A stretch of 64,000 nucleotides of DNA, taken from Calliphora vicina (taxonomy: Eukaryota; Arthropoda; Insecta; Diptera; Calliphoridae). A model generated the notes under the pieces. That model made no database searches, was not told the DNA's origin, and saw only the letters and a list, made by a program, of their open reading frames with translations. The DNA is taken from NCBI RefSeq assembly GCF_958450345.1, contig NC_088784.1, forward strand, positions 57,716,247-57,780,246. The letters are read 5' to 3'. Shown here one piece after another: positions 62,601 through 64,000 of this stretch. A program made the translations under genes and the position numbers. How positions within the stretch are numbered: the first letter of the stretch is position 1; every line of letters begins with the position of its first letter.

Positions 62601-62906
62601 TTCTCGAATTAGTATTGTAATTTTGACCCGGTAATTGAGGTGAATTTGATACTGTGGTATTATTTGTATTTCCCAATTGTGTATTATAATTATATTGAGG
62701 ATTCATATCTGCTGATTGGTATGTGTTTTTTCCACTGTCCCCTACACTACCGCTTCTTCTATTTGTCATGTTGACATCATATTGAGCATTTAATGATTGT
62801 ATCAATATCGCCAAGATAACATCTTAAATAAAATATATTTTTTTATAGAATTTTTTTATATTTATAAACTTCTGTTAAACAATTTATTCTTACAGATTTT
62901 CAACAT
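59633..62906 (-). CDS. nec: Serpin 3: Necrotic-like serpin with Asn-rich N-terminal extension and Leu-Ser reactive site
   Basis: Minus-strand exons are 62906-62894 (13 nt), 62822-61585, 59967-59826 and 59757-59633, introns 71, 1617 and 68 nt, all GT-AG. Joined length is 1518 nt, 505 residues plus TAA, about 110 more than a usual serpin. MLKIYVILAILIQSLNA is a signal peptide. Residues about 18-138 are low-complexity, rich in Asn, Ser, Thr and Gln, with several N-x-S/T sequons. The serpin core starts near STGETFNEKLFGIL and holds ENLVYSPISLQTLLAF, LLNSIYFKSEW, LLILPKEMEGL and ADHPFLFVIRDS. The hinge G457-T-E-A-A-A-T-T464 is fully inhibitory; P1-P1' is Leu471-Ser472 in KYIPLSIP. As I recall, Drosophila Necrotic, the haemolymph serpin restraining Toll activation through Persephone, also has a cleavable low-complexity N-terminal arm and a Leu-Ser site. 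Intron 2 is full of repeats. Orthology is inferred from these features and the cluster setting, not from alignment. Confidence 0.9.
60420..60870 (-). repeat. Degraded DINE-like repeat in serpin 3 intron 2
   Basis: Plus strand CCCCACATAGTGGTGTATTTTA at its end near 60848 and weak family A phrases before it. Confidence 0.45.
61243..61497. mobile_element. MITE of family P in serpin 3 intron 2
   Basis: Inverted ends of 33 bp with two mismatches (TCGACCCCTTTGCGCGAAAT, continuing to ATCGTATGTTAC). TATA flanks both sides. Inserted in a family G DINE remnant (61040-61242 and 61498-61530). The ends and the TCTCCTGTAAAATTTG segment match the 1.4-kb element at 2495-3899. Confidence 0.85.
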
Positions 62907-63004
62907 TTTTGTTCGTTTACTTTTAGCTACACAAGTTCTAAAGACAACGAACTATAAAAAAAAATAAAAATATTACTCGCTGTTAATTCTGTTTGAAAAC
63001 TTGA

Positions 63005-63011
63005 TTATATA
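63005..63011 (-). promoter_or_regulatory. Possible TATA box of serpin 3
   Basis: TATATAA on the gene strand lies about 100 nt upstream of the ATG at 62906. About 30 nt downstream is AACAGCG near 62980, a weak initiator match. The leader would be roughly 75 nt. No NF-kappaB-type site is obvious nearby. Confidence 0.35.
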
Positions 63012-63316
63012 CGAAGCTTGAAATTAATACTGACTTTAGTTGTTTAAATATTTTTTATTTTATACTTGGAATGACAATATTTGCTCAGAGCTCTTTCTGT
63101 GTTTGTTAACCCCCTAAAGAAGGCCGACTACAATTTGGATACAAAATTGAATAGTAGTATATTTCGTGTATTTTTCATCGGAAATCTGGTAATTCCAATA
63201 TTTTAGCTTTAAAGAAATAATATATGTATCTGAGACTCAGTAGATCAGTTTTGATATAATTTTAAACACTATGCTGTACATTGAGAGATACTTATTTAAG
63301 CCCATTATTTAAGATT

Positions 63317-64000
63317 ACAATGAGACTGTCTGATAACTAGTCCAAAGAAGTCAACTCATTGGATACAGATACTGGTTAGAAGCGTCAGTTACCTTACTAG
63401 CTATGTACTGGTTACTTGATCAGCTACATGACTAGTTATTTTAACACGTGAATGCCCTAGGCAGTAGATCAATTGATCCTTTTTAATTACAATGGGACTG
63501 TCTGATAGCTGGTAAAAAGTAGTGAACGCATTGGATTCACATACTGGTTATGTAGCTTCAATTACCTTACTAGATACATAACCAGTTATTTCAACATGTA
63601 TGGTTCCTAATTAACCTCAAATAGTCAGCTAAAACAAAATATCATAGACAATCCAATAAACGATTGCTTGTAAACAAACCTTCCTTCAGCAACTCTCCAA
63701 TAGGTTGCTTCTGATGGGTAAAATAACTATTTTTTAAAGTGCACCACAAAATAAACGGTTAAAGTTTAATCACTTACTAAGAGACACTAAAGTGGCTATT
63801 GTCTTCACGCTATGTTACATGGGATATCAGTATACTTAAGCAGACATAAAAAGAAACTCTATGAGAATAATATCAACACAATTTGTATAAAACCTCACAA
63901 AACATTTAAGATGATTACACCCTAGATTACTTAGAGACACTTAAGTGACAATTGCCTTCACGCTAGATTACCTGGGATGTATAAAGTAACCAATTGTCTT
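63317..64000. repeat. Short-period direct duplications upstream of serpin 3
   Basis: ACAATGAGACTGTCTGATA at 63317 recurs with one change at 63490 (period about 173). GAGACACTAAAGTGGCTATT with CTTCACGCTA near 63780 recurs near 63933. A related inverted phrase is at 56325-56390. Confidence 0.55.

Overview
The window looks like nuclear DNA of a higher fly, probably a calyptrate such as a blowfly or house-fly relative. It is AT-rich and has short GT-AG introns, an arthropod TATA plus TCAGT core promoter, and very many DINE-1-like repeats (TATACCC start, 'GATCC...ATAGCGGAGTCGA', GTCT microsatellite, CTTG end). Tc1, mariner, hAT, piggyBac-like and Jockey-like fossils are also present. The species assignment is an inference from this repeat and gene content.

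Three intact protein genes are visible, all secreted serpins with the same four-exon plan. Each has a tiny signal-peptide exon (13-16 nt, phase 1), one long exon for most of the serpin body, an exon starting Leu-Gly and ending in the hinge of the reactive loop, and a last exon with the scissile bond and C-terminus. Serpin 1 (30414-32019, +, 394 aa) has an inhibitory-type hinge and a predicted P1-P1' of Met-Ser. Serpin 2 (50463-48948, -, 398 aa) has a hinge with Gln-Pro-Leu-Glu where small residues are expected, so it is probably non-inhibitory. Serpin 3 (62906-59633, -, 505 aa) has an Asn-rich N-terminal extension of about 120 residues and a predicted Leu-Ser P1-P1'. That combination is what I recall of Drosophila Necrotic (Spn43Ac). 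A serpin exon relic lies at about 47.24-47.41 kb.

At 43923 there is a short, convincing first coding exon (12 codons plus 2 nt, then GTAAGT) behind a long A-rich single-copy leader. No second exon is recognisable downstream, so serpins 2 and 3 on the opposite strand probably lie inside its first intron. In Drosophila the Spn43A/nec cluster maps beside prickle, and the Pk isoform has a short unique N-terminus. I therefore suggest, without certainty, that this is the pk-type first exon.

Most of the rest is transposon debris. From left to right: 0-4.7 kb, an inverted DINE pair and a hAT transposase fossil split by a TIR element; 4.7-11.6 kb, a nested foldback copy, DINE copies, a TIR element between long direct repeats, and mariner and Jockey fossils; 11.6-13.8 kb, a mariner fossil hit by two non-autonomous elements with clear target duplications; 13.8-25.4 kb, DINEs, a hAT-like MITE, a Tc1 fossil, a 2.4-kb foldback palindrome and a reverse transcriptase fragment; 25.5-28.4 kb, a tandem dimer of 1.49-kb DINE-like units; 30-32 kb, serpin 1; 32-42 kb, further repeats; 42-44 kb, the host-gene leader; 44-51 kb, MITEs, the serpin relic and serpin 2; 55.9-57.9 kb, a three-level transposon nest; 59.6-62.9 kb, serpin 3; 63.3-64 kb, short-period duplications.
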